A DNA stretch of 64,000 nt from Flavobacteriales bacterium (GCA_016788295.1 JAEUSY010000005.1:1-64000), one strand, 5' to 3'. Positions 24,645-34,831 are shown, counted from the first letter of the stretch. Made by a program: numbers and translations. The notes: generated from the letters alone by a model not told the origin.

Positions 24645-25824
24645 GCCCCCCTACCCGCCCATTGATGGCGGCAGCAAGGCCATGCACAACCTCACCAGAG
24701 GCCTGCTGGCAGCTGGACACGAGGTGAAGGTGCTGTGCATCAGCACGCCCAAACAACCTTTGATCCCCGCCGAACTTCCACAGGAATACGTGGAGCAGAC
24801 GGGGATCGAAGGGGTATTCGTGGACACCACGGTGAACATCGTGGATGCGTTCACCGATCTTGTAACGGCCGACAACTACAACATCAGCCGGTTCTTCTCG
24901 CCCGACATGGACATCCGCTTGATCCGGCTCCTGAGCGAAGAGAAGTTCGATGTGGTGCAGTTGGAGAGCCTCTTCATGACACCCTACATCCCCACGCTCC
25001 GCCGATACACCAATGCGCGCATCGTGTTGCGTTCGCACAATCTGGAGCACGTTATCCAAGAGCGGATAGCCACAGGGGAAAAGAACTTCCTGAAACGCCC
25101 CTACCGGCGGTTCCTGGCCAAGCAGTTGGAGGAATATGAAATGGCCGTGCTGGACCGCGTGGACGGAGTGGCCGCGATCAGTCCGAGCGATGCCGAACAT
25201 TTCATGGCGCACGGTACGCGGACGCCTGTAGTGACCATCCCCTTTGGCGTGGAGCCCGCCGAATACAATGTCGCTCCTAGCCGCCCCACAGCCCATCCGG
25301 GCTTTTTCCATTTGGGCAGCATGGACTGGCTTCCGAACGAGGAAGGGATCCGTTGGCTTCTTGAAAGTGTATGGCCCCGGGTGGTGCGCAAGCGCCCAAA
25401 GGCCCGTCTTCACTTGGCAGGCAACAAAATGCCGGCCGACCTGATGGCCATGGAACTGCCCGGGCTCACGGTAAAGGGCAGGGTGAAGAACGCCATCACC
25501 TTCATGGCGAGCCATCAGGTCATGCTCGTCCCCTTGTTCTCCGCAGGGGGTATGCGCGTGAAGATCATAGAAGGCATGGCCATGGGAAAAGCCATCATCT
25601 CCACCCACATCGGGGCCGAGGGGATCGACCACACGGACGGCAAGAACATCCTGCTGGCGAAGAACGCCACGGAATTCTTGGAACACATATTGGCCCTTCA
25701 CGATGCTCCTGAAAAGGCCGTGGAACTGGGTGAAGCAGCCCGCGAACTGGTGCAGAGCAGGTACTCTGACCAACGCATTGTGCAGGACCTCATCGCCTTC
25801 TACAAGCAGCTTTTAAAAGCATGA
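24619..25824 (+). CDS. GT4-type glycosyltransferase 1
   Basis: A 401-residue GT-B fold enzyme. The N-terminal ILQLCNKPPYPPIDGGSKAMHNL is the classic glycine loop and acceptor domain. The C-terminal part has LHLAGNKMP, FSAGGMRVKIIEGMAMGKAIIST and HIGAEGIDHTDGKNILLA, the EX7E-like region that holds the nucleotide sugar. The start at 24619 is chosen because the domain begins there; an upstream frame adds residues read from LptF in another frame. Overlaps at both ends (26 bases with LptF/G and ATGA with the next gene) indicate one translation unit. The donor and acceptor are unknown; likely a surface polysaccharide. Confidence 0.9.
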   Translation: MRILQLCNKPPYPPIDGGSKAMHNLTRGLLAAGHEVKVLCISTPKQPLIPAELPQEYVEQTGIEGVFVDTTVNIVDAFTDLVTADNYNISRFFSPDMDIRLIRLLSEEKFDVVQLESLFMTPYIPTLRRYTNARIVLRSHNLEHVIQERIATGEKNFLKRPYRRFLAKQLEEYEMAVLDRVDGVAAISPSDAEHFMAHGTRTPVVTIPFGVEPAEYNVAPSRPTAHPGFFHLGSMDWLPNEEGIRWLLESVWPRVVRKRPKARLHLAGNKMPADLMAMELPGLTVKGRVKNAITFMASHQVMLVPLFSAGGMRVKIIEGMAMGKAIISTHIGAEGIDHTDGKNILLAKNATEFLEHILALHDAPEKAVELGEAARELVQSRYSDQRIVQDLIAFYKQLLKA

Positions 25825-27008
25825 AGCTGCTCGTTTTGCTTTCGCGGGTACCCTATCCGTTGGAGAAGGGGGATAAGCTGCGGGCCTACCACTTGGTGAA
25901 ACGCCTGGCACGCGACCACGAAGTGTTCCTGTTCTGTCTGAGCGACACGGACATTGACCCAACCGACATTGACCATCTGAAGGGTTTCTGTTCGCACATC
26001 GAGGTGGTCCGGATACCCCGTTGGCGCATTTTCATGAAGCTGTTAACGGTGCTGTTCTCACGCCTTCCTGTGCAGGTGCTGTACTTCCATCACCGACATG
26101 CCCAATGCAGGATCGACAAGGTGATCGCCTCGTTCAAACCGGACCATGTGCTTTGCCAATTGGTGCGCACCACCGAGTACGTTCGCCACTACTATAGTCT
26201 GCCGAAAACGCTGGACTATATGGACACCCTGAGCAAGGGAATGGAACGGCGCACCGAGACCGCACCGCTGTACCTGCGTCCTATTTTCCGCATGGAAACG
26301 CGGAGGTTGATACGGTATGAGAACCTGATGTTCGACCAGTTCGACAACCGGGTCATCATCAGCAATCAGGACCGCGACTACATCTACCACCCGCTGCGCG
26401 ATACCATGGCGGTGGTACCCAATGGCGTTGATACTGAGCACTTCAGACCGATGGCACAGGAAGCTGAATACGACCTGTTGTTCACGGGAAATATGAACTA
26501 TGCCCCAAATATTGATAGTGTGCAGTATCTCGTGCAGCGTGTGCTGCCGATCGTACGGCGCAGCAGGCCGGGCACCAACCTGTTGATCAGTGGAGTGGAT
26601 CCAAGCCCCAGTGTGCGTGACCTGGCAAGAGCGGACCCACTGATCACCGTGACCGGATGGGTACGGGACATTCGTGCCTCCTATGCCTCGGCACGGATCT
26701 TCGCGGCGCCCATGCAGATAGGCACGGGCTTGCAGAACAAGCTATTGGAGGCCATGGCCATGGGCATCCCCTGCATCACCTCGGCTTTGGCCAACAATGC
26801 CGTGGGGGCCCGTCCCAACGAAGAAGTATTGATCGGCGAAGACCCCGAGCAATATGCCGCGCACATCCTTCGCCTTCTGGAGGATGAGACCCTGCGCCAC
26901 CGGATAGCGACCAATGGGAATCGATTCGTACGGTCACATTTCGACTGGGATGTGGCCTCAGAGACCCTCAGTCGTCTGATCGGCGATGCCACTGAAGCAG
27001 CCGGCTGA
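25821..27008 (+). CDS. GT4-type glycosyltransferase 2 (TIGR03087-like)
   Basis: A 395-residue GT-B enzyme. The N-terminus LLVLLSRVPYPLEKGDKLRAYHLVKRLA and the middle TLDYMDTLSKGMERR resemble the PEP-CTERM/exosortase-associated sugar transferase group, though no exosortase system is here. The C-terminal donor domain has VPNGVDTEHFRP, TGNMNYAPNIDSVQYL, RIFAAPMQIGTGLQNKLLEAMAMGIPCITS. It overlaps the first glycosyltransferase by ATGA (25821-25824). Together with the LptF/G gene it forms a three-gene envelope-sugar unit. Exact sugars are unknown. Confidence 0.88.
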   Translation: MKLLVLLSRVPYPLEKGDKLRAYHLVKRLARDHEVFLFCLSDTDIDPTDIDHLKGFCSHIEVVRIPRWRIFMKLLTVLFSRLPVQVLYFHHRHAQCRIDKVIASFKPDHVLCQLVRTTEYVRHYYSLPKTLDYMDTLSKGMERRTETAPLYLRPIFRMETRRLIRYENLMFDQFDNRVIISNQDRDYIYHPLRDTMAVVPNGVDTEHFRPMAQEAEYDLLFTGNMNYAPNIDSVQYLVQRVLPIVRRSRPGTNLLISGVDPSPSVRDLARADPLITVTGWVRDIRASYASARIFAAPMQIGTGLQNKLLEAMAMGIPCITSALANNAVGARPNEEVLIGEDPEQYAAHILRLLEDETLRHRIATNGNRFVRSHFDWDVASETLSRLIGDATEAAG

Positions 27009-27023
27009 GGCTGGCTGGATATG

Positions 27024-27031
27024 TACCTTTG
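27024..27031 (+). promoter_or_regulatory. -7 element for ribBA
   Basis: TACCTTTG is a perfect match to TAnnTTTG and lies 16 bases before the ATG at 27048. No TTG is seen at the ideal upstream distance. Because the box lies after the upstream in-frame ATG at 27021, the 27048 start is favoured. Confidence 0.55.
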
Positions 27032-27047
27032 CGGCCCAATCCGCAAG

Positions 27048-28268
27048 ATGAGCAAGACCTTCGATCCGATCGAGGCAGCGATCGAGGACATCCGACAGGG
27101 CAAGGCCGTGATCGTGGTGGACGACGAGGACCGTGAGAACGAAGGCGATTTCGTTACCGCTGCGCGCAACGCCACACCCGAGATGATCAACTTCATGGCC
27201 ACACATGGCCGCGGGTTGATCTGCGCCCCTTTGACCGAAGAACGATGTGCCGAACTGGGCCTCGAACTGATGGTCCGCGACAATACCGCTCTCCATGAAA
27301 CGCCATTTACGGTGAGCGTTGACCTGAAAGGTAGGGGCACCACTACGGGCATCAGTGCATCGGACCGCAGCAAGACCATGCTGGCCCTGATCGATCCAGC
27401 TATAAAGGCGGAAGACCTGGCCCGTCCCGGACACATCTTCCCCCTGAAAGCCCGTAAAGGCGGCGTTCTGAGGCGCACTGGCCATACCGAGGCCGCTGTG
27501 GATATGGCGCGTTTGGCAGGGTTCGAACCGGCCGGACTGATCGTGGAGATCCTGAACGAGGATGGCACCATGGCCAGGCTACCCCAATTGCGTGAGATCG
27601 CGAAACGGTTCGACCTGAAGTTGGTGAGCATTGAGGACCTGGTAGCCTACCGCATGCGCACCGAGCGATTGGTGGAGCGCCAAGTGGATGTACAACTGCC
27701 CACTGTACGTGGCGATTTCCAACTGATCGCTTACCGGCAGACCACCACTGGCGAAGAGCACATGGCCTTGGTCAAGGGCACTTGGGATCCGAAGGAACCT
27801 GTGCTGGTACGTGTTCATTCATCCTGCGTTACCGGCGACATTTTCGGTAGCTGCCGTTGCGACTGCGGTCCCCAACTGCACCGCGCCATGGAACTGATCG
27901 AGAAGGAAGGCAAAGGCGTGATCGTGTACATGCAACAGGAAGGCCGCGGAATTGGGCTGATGAACAAGCTGCGCGCCTACAAGCTGCAAGAGCAAGGCGC
28001 CGATACCGTGGAGGCCAACCTGATGCTGGGCTTCGAGATGGATGCCCGCGACTATGGCGTGGGCGCCCAGATCCTGCACGACCTGGGTGTGCGGAAGATG
28101 CGGCTGATGACGAACAACCCGCGCAAACGCACCGGCCTGGTCGGCTATGGACTGGAGATCGTGGAGAACGTTCCGTTGGAGATCGCCTCCAACCCGCACA
28201 ACCAGCGCTACCTGGAGACCAAGCGCGAGAAGCTGGGCCACGACCTGCGGGTGAACAAGGACGCCTGA
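27048..28268 (+). CDS. ribBA: Bifunctional 3,4-dihydroxy-2-butanone 4-phosphate synthase / GTP cyclohydrolase II
   Basis: A 406-residue riboflavin-pathway enzyme. Residues 1-205 are the DHBP synthase (RibB), with the acidic metal/substrate loop [24 protein letters not shown] and the late [16 protein letters not shown], which turns ribulose 5-phosphate into the four-carbon precursor. Residues 210-400 are GTP cyclohydrolase II, with zinc-binding Cys260, Cys271 and Cys273 in [26 protein letters not shown], and the C-terminal [16 protein letters not shown] that binds GTP. The fusion is the usual Bacteroidota form. Both halves keep their key residues. The gene has its own -7 box. Confidence 0.97.
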   Translation: MSKTFDPIEAAIEDIRQGKAVIVVDDEDRENEGDFVTAARNATPEMINFMATHGRGLICAPLTEERCAELGLELMVRDNTALHETPFTVSVDLKGRGTTTGISASDRSKTMLALIDPAIKAEDLARPGHIFPLKARKGGVLRRTGHTEAAVDMARLAGFEPAGLIVEILNEDGTMARLPQLREIAKRFDLKLVSIEDLVAYRMRTERLVERQVDVQLPTVRGDFQLIAYRQTTTGEEHMALVKGTWDPKEPVLVRVHSSCVTGDIFGSCRCDCGPQLHRAMELIEKEGKGVIVYMQQEGRGIGLMNKLRAYKLQEQGADTVEANLMLGFEMDARDYGVGAQILHDLGVRKMRLMTNNPRKRTGLVGYGLEIVENVPLEIASNPHNQRYLETKREKLGHDLRVNKDA

Positions 28269-28270
28269 GC

Positions 28271-31200
28271 CTATTGGGCTGAGGACTTGTTGCGTTTGCG
28301 GCGGACAAGGTCCCAGAACACATCACCTTCCCGGCGGAAGACCAGGCCGACACCCTGTGTGGTCGGGGCCTGATCCGCTTGGTTCAAGTTGCGGTCGTTG
28401 CTGACGCTGTAGGCCTTCAACCGGAACTTGCCATCGCGGGTCATCAGATACTCCAGTTGGAAATCGCCAAGCAGGTTGCTGCTGGCATCGGCGCGCTGGG
28501 CACCATACTGCACACCCACGTTGCTGCTGAACAGCAAGCGCTCATTGAAAAGCTGTGTGCTCACGGCAAGCTCAAGTTCGTCCTGCGTGATGTTGTCGCC
28601 GGGCCGGTAGTTGACACCAAGGTCCACATCCTTGCTGAGGCTGCTCAGCCAATTGCTGACCTGGTTGCTCAGCAGTTCGCTTGTGGTGGTGCCCGCGGCG
28701 TTGGCGCTCACAGAACCTGCGCCCACGTATTGAGGCGGGGGAACGAACCGGTTCAGCGCGATCAGCGCGAACACCTGCCGATTGAGTTCCTGCTCCGTGC
28801 TCAGGGCGCTGTTCACTTGGGCACGCATGCTCTCGTCCACGCTTGGCAGCCGGACTTGGAACCCGATCTCTGGATTCATCATTTTCTCTCGGAGCCGCAT
28901 GCCCACTTCCACGGGCACTCGCTTTTTGTACGCTTCGCTCCGCTCGGATGGCGGAATGATGTCGTATAAAGGCGCACGCAGCCGGTACGTGGCCTGAAGA
29001 TCGAGCTGCGCATCGAAGGGATCACCATACCACGTGATCCGTCCACCGGGCTCCAACTGGAAGTGCTTGTTCACCACATTTCGCAGCGTGAACAGGTAAT
29101 CTCCCTGCGTAACTTCCACCTGACCGCGCATGGTGAGATCGCCTGCGTTGTTCACATAGATCTCCAGTTCACCCTGCCCGCTTCCCGTAAGGATATCACC
29201 AATTGTGGGATCGAAGATGAGTTCCATGGTCGCCTCGGGGGTCACGGTGACCTTGAGGTCCAATGAAATACCCGCGAGATCGACCTCTTCCTCCTTCACC
29301 TCGGCCGTGTCGGTGGTCACGAATTGCACGAAGCCGATGGACGAGACCTCCGTGCTACCACCGATGGGGAAGTGCATGGATGTTCCGGCCGCAGTGCGGG
29401 CATCCACCACGACATCCAGGGAACCCTCCTCACCACTTACCTCCAACGAGCCCGTTGCGTAGGCCTTCCCGTAGAACAGTTCATTGTCCGCAAGCGTGGT
29501 ATTCAGCACGAGGAAACGCTCCATGGTCCCGTCCACGTTGTAGTTCCAATGGCGCAACCCCTGGTGGATGACCGTGCCGTTCACCACGGCCACGTTCCCT
29601 TCCTCATCACGTACGCGTACCCGGTCAAGTGCGAACATGTCTGGGTACACTTTCAGCCGATGCGAAAAGCGATAGAGCGTGTTCAGATAATCGATACGGA
29701 GACCGGCATCGGTGAGGTCAAGCGTACCGTTCACTTGGGGATCCAACAGCGTGCCGCGCACACCCAGATCACCGCTCACCAGACCTTGCATTTCACTAAT
29801 ACCCTCAGGCAGATAGGGATTAATGAAGTCCAGATCGAACCGATCGAACAGCAAGGTGACATCGAGTTCGCCACCATCGAACAGACCCAGCGTACCCTCA
29901 AAATCCAACGCCTTGATGGGGCCTCGGGTGAGCGAACCGGCAAGATCGAGCGAACGCGCACCGGGTGCCCAGCCGGCCGTAAAGCGCACATCGCCCACGG
30001 GCTTGTCCTGCACCGCAATGCTGTCCGCGCAGATGTAGGCCAATGCGAATGGATCGCCATAGAGATCATGGATGCTGCCATCACCACTGACCTTACCACG
30101 CAGGCGTGGGCCACCCAGATAGGGATCCAGATTGGAGAGCGACACGTTTTCCACCTCGAAAGCCATTGAGCGTGCGACATCCTTTGAGATGGTACCTCCT
30201 AATGCGACCCTCTGTTCGCCGTTGAGCAGGACCAACGAATCGACCACCACGGTAGAGGAATCGATGCTGAAGCGTGTGACCTTCCGGGTGACCCAGCTCC
30301 CCTTCCCCAGCATGATCTCCGAAGGCAGTAGCTCCAAAAGCACTGAGCGCCATCCGCGCACTTCACCAAGCAATTCCAACTTACCGCGTGTACCCGTGGC
30401 ACTGGTATCCCATCCCAGGTCGAATTCCAGTTCATCCTGATAGGCCTTGCCTTGCACACTGATCCCCGCCATCCATGTACTGTCGTTCCACGATGTTCGT
30501 TCACTGGACAAGCCAAAGGCGAGGATGTCAAGCGTCTTTTCCGTGATCAATTCCACGTCCGTCATACGCACCAACCCGAGGCTTACTTCGGGCGATCGGA
30601 AAGTAAGGTCGATATCGAAGGTGCGGCTATCGAATGAACCGGACAATGCGCTGGAATTGGCAACCACTAACCCAGGAACAAACAGCTGCAACCATGGACC
30701 AGTTTCACGTGCCCTGGCCTCAAAACTGAACCGTTGTTCCTCTTGTGCATAGATCACTTGATCGTTCAACGCGGGAAAAACGCTGTAGACAACATTCGCC
30801 AAGGCCATGGGTAACAACGTGGGAAGGAAGGTGCCAACGATCTCCGCCTCCGCAAAGGAGGCATCCAAGAGCAGAACGTTCTGCCCGTCCCTGCGATCAC
30901 TTTGTAATCGGATATCGCCCAATTCATGGTCCCCATCGGAAGAACAATAGACGATATCACTGATATCCAGTTCTCCGAGCAGACTATCCGGTGAAAGTCT
31001 TCCAGCAGCTTTGATGTGCATGCTCAATGCATCATACTGCGCCCTTTCAAAAAGCCCGAGGGCGCGCAGGTCCGCATGTCGTAGATCGGCGGTGAAATCC
31101 ACCAACGGCCATCGTCCTCGGAGGTCGGCCAGGCCCTTGAACTCCAGGGCCAGGTTGGGATCGTTGACCGAAAGTGCTCCGTTGAACAGGTTGCGCTCCA

Positions 31201-32701
31201 AGCGACCGTTCACGGTGATATCCCTCACCGCTGTGCCAGCGATCGTGAAAAGGGGCACCTCCCCATCGAGGTCCGCCTGCAGGGTGGCCAGCGAATGCCC
31301 CTGTGCATCAACACGTATCCTGGTACCTATGGGTCCGAGCATATCGACACCCACAAGCTTGCCAAGCTCGAACGATGTGGTGGCCAATCGGCCTTTGAAA
31401 CCGAAGACATCACTGATGGTATCACGCTGATAGCTCATGTCGCTACGCACTTCGCCCAGATCGGTAGTGGCATTGCCAAAGGCGGTGAACGACCGGGTGA
31501 ATCCGGTGAAGTTGCCACTGAAGCTCATCCGCCCGAGCCGGTCCACTTCAGGTGGAAGTTCAAGGGACCGTCCCTCGACGAATGGTGGCACGGGCACCTG
31601 GGCAAGGTCATTCAGGTCGGTATTGAACCGGTCCACGTCCACGATCATGAACGTGTTATCGATATCGGGAAGGCCGCTCAATTCCGCGCTTCCAGTGAAA
31701 CGCGAATGGCTGCCGAACCGAAGGTCCAGATCGCGCCCCTTCAGTTCTTCAACAGTACCCCGGACGCGCCCTTTCACCCGGACCGGAAAAGAGATCCCTT
31801 GAAGGTCGGGGGCGAAGTAGGCGATATCGGCAAAGTCCACGAGCGAGCTATCCAAAGCGAGCCGCATGACCACCTTCTGAATGAACTCAGAGTGGTCATC
31901 CCAACTCGTGGTGCTCATGGTCAGTTCGCCATGCAGATCGCTGTTCGGGGTTTGAAGCACCAGCTTATCCACAATAATACCATGACCGGAAACCGTGGCC
32001 TTGCCCGCGAGCCTGTTCACCACAAGACCGCTTTGTTCGCGCAGCGACAGCTGGTCCAAATGGGCCATGATCGAATCGCCGATGATCTTCAAGCCACTAC
32101 CACGAACGTTCACGTTGCGTGCATCCACATGGTCAAAGTCCACCCCGAAAGGCAGCTTTTCATACACATGATCATGATGCGAGAAATGCAGGTCATCGAT
32201 GGTGAAGGTGCCACATTGGATGGTCCAGTCGGGGCCCGAACTCGTTGTGTCTCCTGAGGAAAGCCTATCCAACAGGTCGGTGAAATTGGTATGAGGTTCA
32301 CCTGCAGGCCTGTCAAGGGCGAACCGCATGTTACGAATGCCTAGTGCCGCCACCTTTACAGTGTGTTGACCGAACAGGATGCGCGGACGATCGACCCGCA
32401 ATTCACCGATATTGAACAGTGTATCGCCCCGCAGGTCGCGGATCAGCACATTCTCCAACTCGATGCTACCCCAGGGATCCACGGATGCACGGCCGATGCT
32501 CACCTCGGAACCGAGCTTTTCGCTTGCATATGAGGCCAAGCGATGAACCACCATGTTCTGCACGGCCGGCACCAACAGCAAGGCACATAGCGTCACTACA
32601 ACTGTCGCCAGGAAAAGGGAGACAATGCCCATCCACAGGACCAGCCTCCGCAACCATTGGTATTTCCTGCCCTCTGCCAGTACGCCGCTTAGTTTTGCCA
32701 A
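28271..32701 (-). CDS. tamB: TamB-like translocation/assembly protein (AsmA/DUF490)
   Basis: A 1476-residue protein. An N-terminal membrane anchor (LVLWMGIVSLFLATVVVTLCALLLV) is followed by the AsmA-like start (VGSEVSIGRASVDPWGSIEL-type residues near 65-85) and a very long beta-rich bridge. The C-terminal DUF490/TamB domain carries GDYLFTLRNVVNKHFQLEPGG, ITWYGDPFDAQLDLQATYRL, ALIALNRFVPP and a DxGVNYRPGDNIT-type end. TamB-like proteins span the periplasm to help outer-membrane protein assembly or lipid transport. In Bacteroidota, tamB commonly lies divergent to tsaD, as here, with only 48 bases between the two starts. A TamA partner is not in the window. Confidence 0.92.
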   Translation of the reverse strand: MAKLSGVLAEGRKYQWLRRLVLWMGIVSLFLATVVVTLCALLLVPAVQNMVVHRLASYASEKLGSEVSIGRASVDPWGSIELENVLIRDLRGDTLFNIGELRVDRPRILFGQHTVKVAALGIRNMRFALDRPAGEPHTNFTDLLDRLSSGDTTSSGPDWTIQCGTFTIDDLHFSHHDHVYEKLPFGVDFDHVDARNVNVRGSGLKIIGDSIMAHLDQLSLREQSGLVVNRLAGKATVSGHGIIVDKLVLQTPNSDLHGELTMSTTSWDDHSEFIQKVVMRLALDSSLVDFADIAYFAPDLQGISFPVRVKGRVRGTVEELKGRDLDLRFGSHSRFTGSAELSGLPDIDNTFMIVDVDRFNTDLNDLAQVPVPPFVEGRSLELPPEVDRLGRMSFSGNFTGFTRSFTAFGNATTDLGEVRSDMSYQRDTISDVFGFKGRLATTSFELGKLVGVDMLGPIGTRIRVDAQGHSLATLQADLDGEVPLFTIAGTAVRDITVNGRLERNLFNGALSVNDPNLALEFKGLADLRGRWPLVDFTADLRHADLRALGLFERAQYDALSMHIKAAGRLSPDSLLGELDISDIVYCSSDGDHELGDIRLQSDRRDGQNVLLLDASFAEAEIVGTFLPTLLPMALANVVYSVFPALNDQVIYAQEEQRFSFEARARETGPWLQLFVPGLVVANSSALSGSFDSRTFDIDLTFRSPEVSLGLVRMTDVELITEKTLDILAFGLSSERTSWNDSTWMAGISVQGKAYQDELEFDLGWDTSATGTRGKLELLGEVRGWRSVLLELLPSEIMLGKGSWVTRKVTRFSIDSSTVVVDSLVLLNGEQRVALGGTISKDVARSMAFEVENVSLSNLDPYLGGPRLRGKVSGDGSIHDLYGDPFALAYICADSIAVQDKPVGDVRFTAGWAPGARSLDLAGSLTRGPIKALDFEGTLGLFDGGELDVTLLFDRFDLDFINPYLPEGISEMQGLVSGDLGVRGTLLDPQVNGTLDLTDAGLRIDYLNTLYRFSHRLKVYPDMFALDRVRVRDEEGNVAVVNGTVIHQGLRHWNYNVDGTMERFLVLNTTLADNELFYGKAYATGSLEVSGEEGSLDVVVDARTAAGTSMHFPIGGSTEVSSIGFVQFVTTDTAEVKEEEVDLAGISLDLKVTVTPEATMELIFDPTIGDILTGSGQGELEIYVNNAGDLTMRGQVEVTQGDYLFTLRNVVNKHFQLEPGGRITWYGDPFDAQLDLQATYRLRAPLYDIIPPSERSEAYKKRVPVEVGMRLREKMMNPEIGFQVRLPSVDESMRAQVNSALSTEQELNRQVFALIALNRFVPPPQYVGAGSVSANAAGTTTSELLSNQVSNWLSSLSKDVDLGVNYRPGDNITQDELELAVSTQLFNERLLFSSNVGVQYGAQRADASSNLLGDFQLEYLMTRDGKFRLKAYSVSNDRNLNQADQAPTTQGVGLVFRREGDVFWDLVRRKRNKSSAQ

Positions 32702-32729
32702 AGCCCGGCAAAGTCCGGGCCCAAGTTCC

Positions 32730-32737
32730 CAAAAGTA
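32730..32737 (-). promoter_or_regulatory. -7 element for tamB
   Basis: Minus strand TACTTTTG matches TAnnTTTG, 28 bases before the tamB ATG, within the 48-base gap shared with tsaD. Confidence 0.5.
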
Positions 32738-32749
32738 GTCCCGCCCCGC

Positions 32750-33772
32750 ATGTCATCCCCTTCCGGCACTGTCATACTCGGTATCGAGAGCTCATGCGAC
32801 GAGACCGCGGCGGCCGTGCTCGTTGATGGAGTGGTCCGCAGCAACGTGATCGCAGGGCAGGAGGTACACAGGCAATGGGGAGGCGTGGTGCCCGAACTGG
32901 CCAGCCGGGCGCATCAGGAACACATCGTGCCCGTGGTGCACGAGGCCTTGCGTGTTGCTGGCATCCAACCGACGGAGCTCAGCGCGATCGCCTTCACACA
33001 AGGCCCCGGTCTTATTGGCGCCCTCTTGGTGGGTACATGCTTCGCCCGCTCCATGGCCCAGGCGCTCAACATTCCGCTGGTAGCCGTGGACCATGTGCAG
33101 GCCCATGTGCTCGCCCATTTCATTAAGGACGGCGAACCGAGACCCGCTCCCTCCTTCCCGTTCCTGAACCTTACAGTGAGCGGCGGCCATACCCGGATCG
33201 TACGCGTTGACGGCCCTTTGCGTATGACCGTACTGGGCACCACATTGGATGATGCGGCCGGCGAGGCATTCGACAAGGGTGCCAAGGTGCTGGGCCTGCC
33301 CTATCCCGGTGGCCCGCTGATCGATCAGCACGCCAGGCTAGGTGATGCTTCGCGCTATCCGTTACCACTGCCCTCGACCCAAGGCTATGATATGAGCTTC
33401 AGCGGGCTGAAGACCGCCTTCAAGGATCTGGTGAACCGGGGCCTGGCAAACGACCCCCTATTCGTGGAACGGGAGCTACCCCACCTGTGTGCCAGCCTGC
33501 AACGGGCCATTGTGGACGTGCTACTACGGAAGCTTTCGAAAGCAGCGCGGGAACAGGGCGTACTGCGCATTGCCTTGGCCGGTGGAGTAAGCGCCAACAG
33601 CGCATTGCGGAAAGGCACTTTGGAACTGGGCCAACGAGAAGAACTCGAAGTGTTCATTCCGCCCTTCGCCTATTGCACGGACAACGCGGCCATGATCGCC
33701 ATGGCGGGTCATTTCCTGCATGCCGAAGGGCATCATGTAACGCTTGATGCTGTTCCCTTCCCCAGGGCATGA
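32750..33772 (+). CDS. tsaD: tRNA threonylcarbamoyladenosine transferase TsaD
   Basis: A 340-residue ASKHA-fold protein that transfers threonylcarbamoyl to adenosine 37 of ANN-decoding tRNAs. The ATPase start is ILGIESSCDETAAAVL; metal ligands His115 and His119 are in VDHVQAHVLAHF; NLTVSGGHTRIV and DDAAGEAFDKGAKVLGLPYPGGPLID form the nucleotide pocket; and the late CTDNAAMIAMAG holds the third metal ligand. It works with TsaB/TsaE/TsaC, which are not in this window. The start at 32750 is right for the family. It is divergent from tamB. Confidence 0.97.
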   Translation: MSSPSGTVILGIESSCDETAAAVLVDGVVRSNVIAGQEVHRQWGGVVPELASRAHQEHIVPVVHEALRVAGIQPTELSAIAFTQGPGLIGALLVGTCFARSMAQALNIPLVAVDHVQAHVLAHFIKDGEPRPAPSFPFLNLTVSGGHTRIVRVDGPLRMTVLGTTLDDAAGEAFDKGAKVLGLPYPGGPLIDQHARLGDASRYPLPLPSTQGYDMSFSGLKTAFKDLVNRGLANDPLFVERELPHLCASLQRAIVDVLLRKLSKAAREQGVLRIALAGGVSANSALRKGTLELGQREELEVFIPPFAYCTDNAAMIAMAGHFLHAEGHHVTLDAVPFPRA

Positions 33773-33818
33773 ACCCATGAATACATCCGGCACGACCTTC
33801 GCTGTTGAGCCAGCCCGT

Positions 33819-33826
33819 TACATTTG
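33819..33826 (+). promoter_or_regulatory. -7 element for the TPR protein
   Basis: TACATTTG is a perfect -7 match. It directly abuts an ATG at 33827 and ends 6 bases before the in-frame ATG at 33833, so the transcript would begin at about the start codon or the true start is internal (33878). Confidence 0.5.
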
Positions 33827-33832
33827 ATGCGG

Positions 33833-34810
33833 ATGTTCTACCTAGCTCAGTCCCGGTATCGCCATTACCAGCACGTGATGATGCTTGCCCTCGTGGTTTG
33901 CTCGTCATTTCCATTGGCTGCGCAGGATGTTAGAGTCCTTTTGGCCAAGGGAGATTCGCTGTTGGAGCTCGGAAAACCGCAACGGTCCATGGACTACTAT
34001 GACCAGGCCGTTGCATTGGGCGAAAATGCAGCAGCTTATGCCGGTCGTGCGAAAGCGTGGTACACCATGGAGCGGATGGACAAGTTCGTTCTGGATGTGG
34101 AAAAAGCGTTGAAGCTGGACTCCACGCTTGCCGAGGCCCACTATCAAAGAGGCTTGTACGCGATGCGTGCGAACGACCCAGAGAAGGCGGAATACCATGC
34201 TGGAAAGGCCGCCGCCCACAGCACCAATGGCAAATTGACCGCTCAGGCCTATCTGCTGCGCGGCGAAGCAAGGGCTGACCTAGGGCGTGCAGCGCCAGCT
34301 ATCGACGACCTTGAACGCGGCCTGAAAGGGGGTATGGATGACCTGGAAGCGATGCGCACACTGGCCAGGCTATACGATAGTGCAGGTCGTCATGCGGACG
34401 CGTTGGCCGTGCTTGAGCGACTGTGCGACATACAGCCCACCGATGTCGGGAACTGGAGCAACCGTGCTTACGAGCTGATCATGCTCGACCGCACGGAGGA
34501 AGCGCTTCCGGTGATCGAACGTGCATTGCTGATCGATAAGGACGAGCCGGTTGCACTTGCCAACCGTGCCTATATCCACCTGAAGATGGGTAAGGAACAG
34601 GAAGCGTGGTCCGATGTGGAACGCAGCCTGCGCTCCTACCCGGCCAACCCGCATGCATTGCGGACCCGGGCAATGCTACGCCTGCGAAAGGGTGAGCGGG
34701 AAAAAGCCTGTGAGGACCTCACGCTATCGCGTGCCTTGGGTGGAGCACCCGAGGTGGACCTGCTGATCAAAGAGCACTGCGCATCCGCGCCCAACCAAAA
34801 GAAGCGCTAG
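33833..34810 (+). CDS. Secreted tetratricopeptide-repeat protein
   Basis: About 325 residues. After a basic N-terminus (RYRHYQHV) comes a hydrophobic signal segment (MMLALVVCSSFPLAAQD). Then six to eight TPR helices follow in the pattern LLAKGDSLLELGKPQRSMDYYDQAVALG, LAEAHYQRGLYAMRANDPEKAEYHAGKAAA, AIDDLERGLKGG, YDSAGRHADALAVLERL, NRAYIHLKMGKEQEAWSDVE. TPRs mediate protein-protein binding. It is likely periplasmic. The start is uncertain because the -7 box at 33819-33826 overlaps the first possible starts; 33827, 33833 and 33878 are alternatives. It follows tsaD by about 60 bases. Confidence 0.82.
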   Translation: MFYLAQSRYRHYQHVMMLALVVCSSFPLAAQDVRVLLAKGDSLLELGKPQRSMDYYDQAVALGENAAAYAGRAKAWYTMERMDKFVLDVEKALKLDSTLAEAHYQRGLYAMRANDPEKAEYHAGKAAAHSTNGKLTAQAYLLRGEARADLGRAAPAIDDLERGLKGGMDDLEAMRTLARLYDSAGRHADALAVLERLCDIQPTDVGNWSNRAYELIMLDRTEEALPVIERALLIDKDEPVALANRAYIHLKMGKEQEAWSDVERSLRSYPANPHALRTRAMLRLRKGEREKACEDLTLSRALGGAPEVDLLIKEHCASAPNQKKR

Positions 34811-34831
34811 CCAGGCGCCCATCGATCACGA

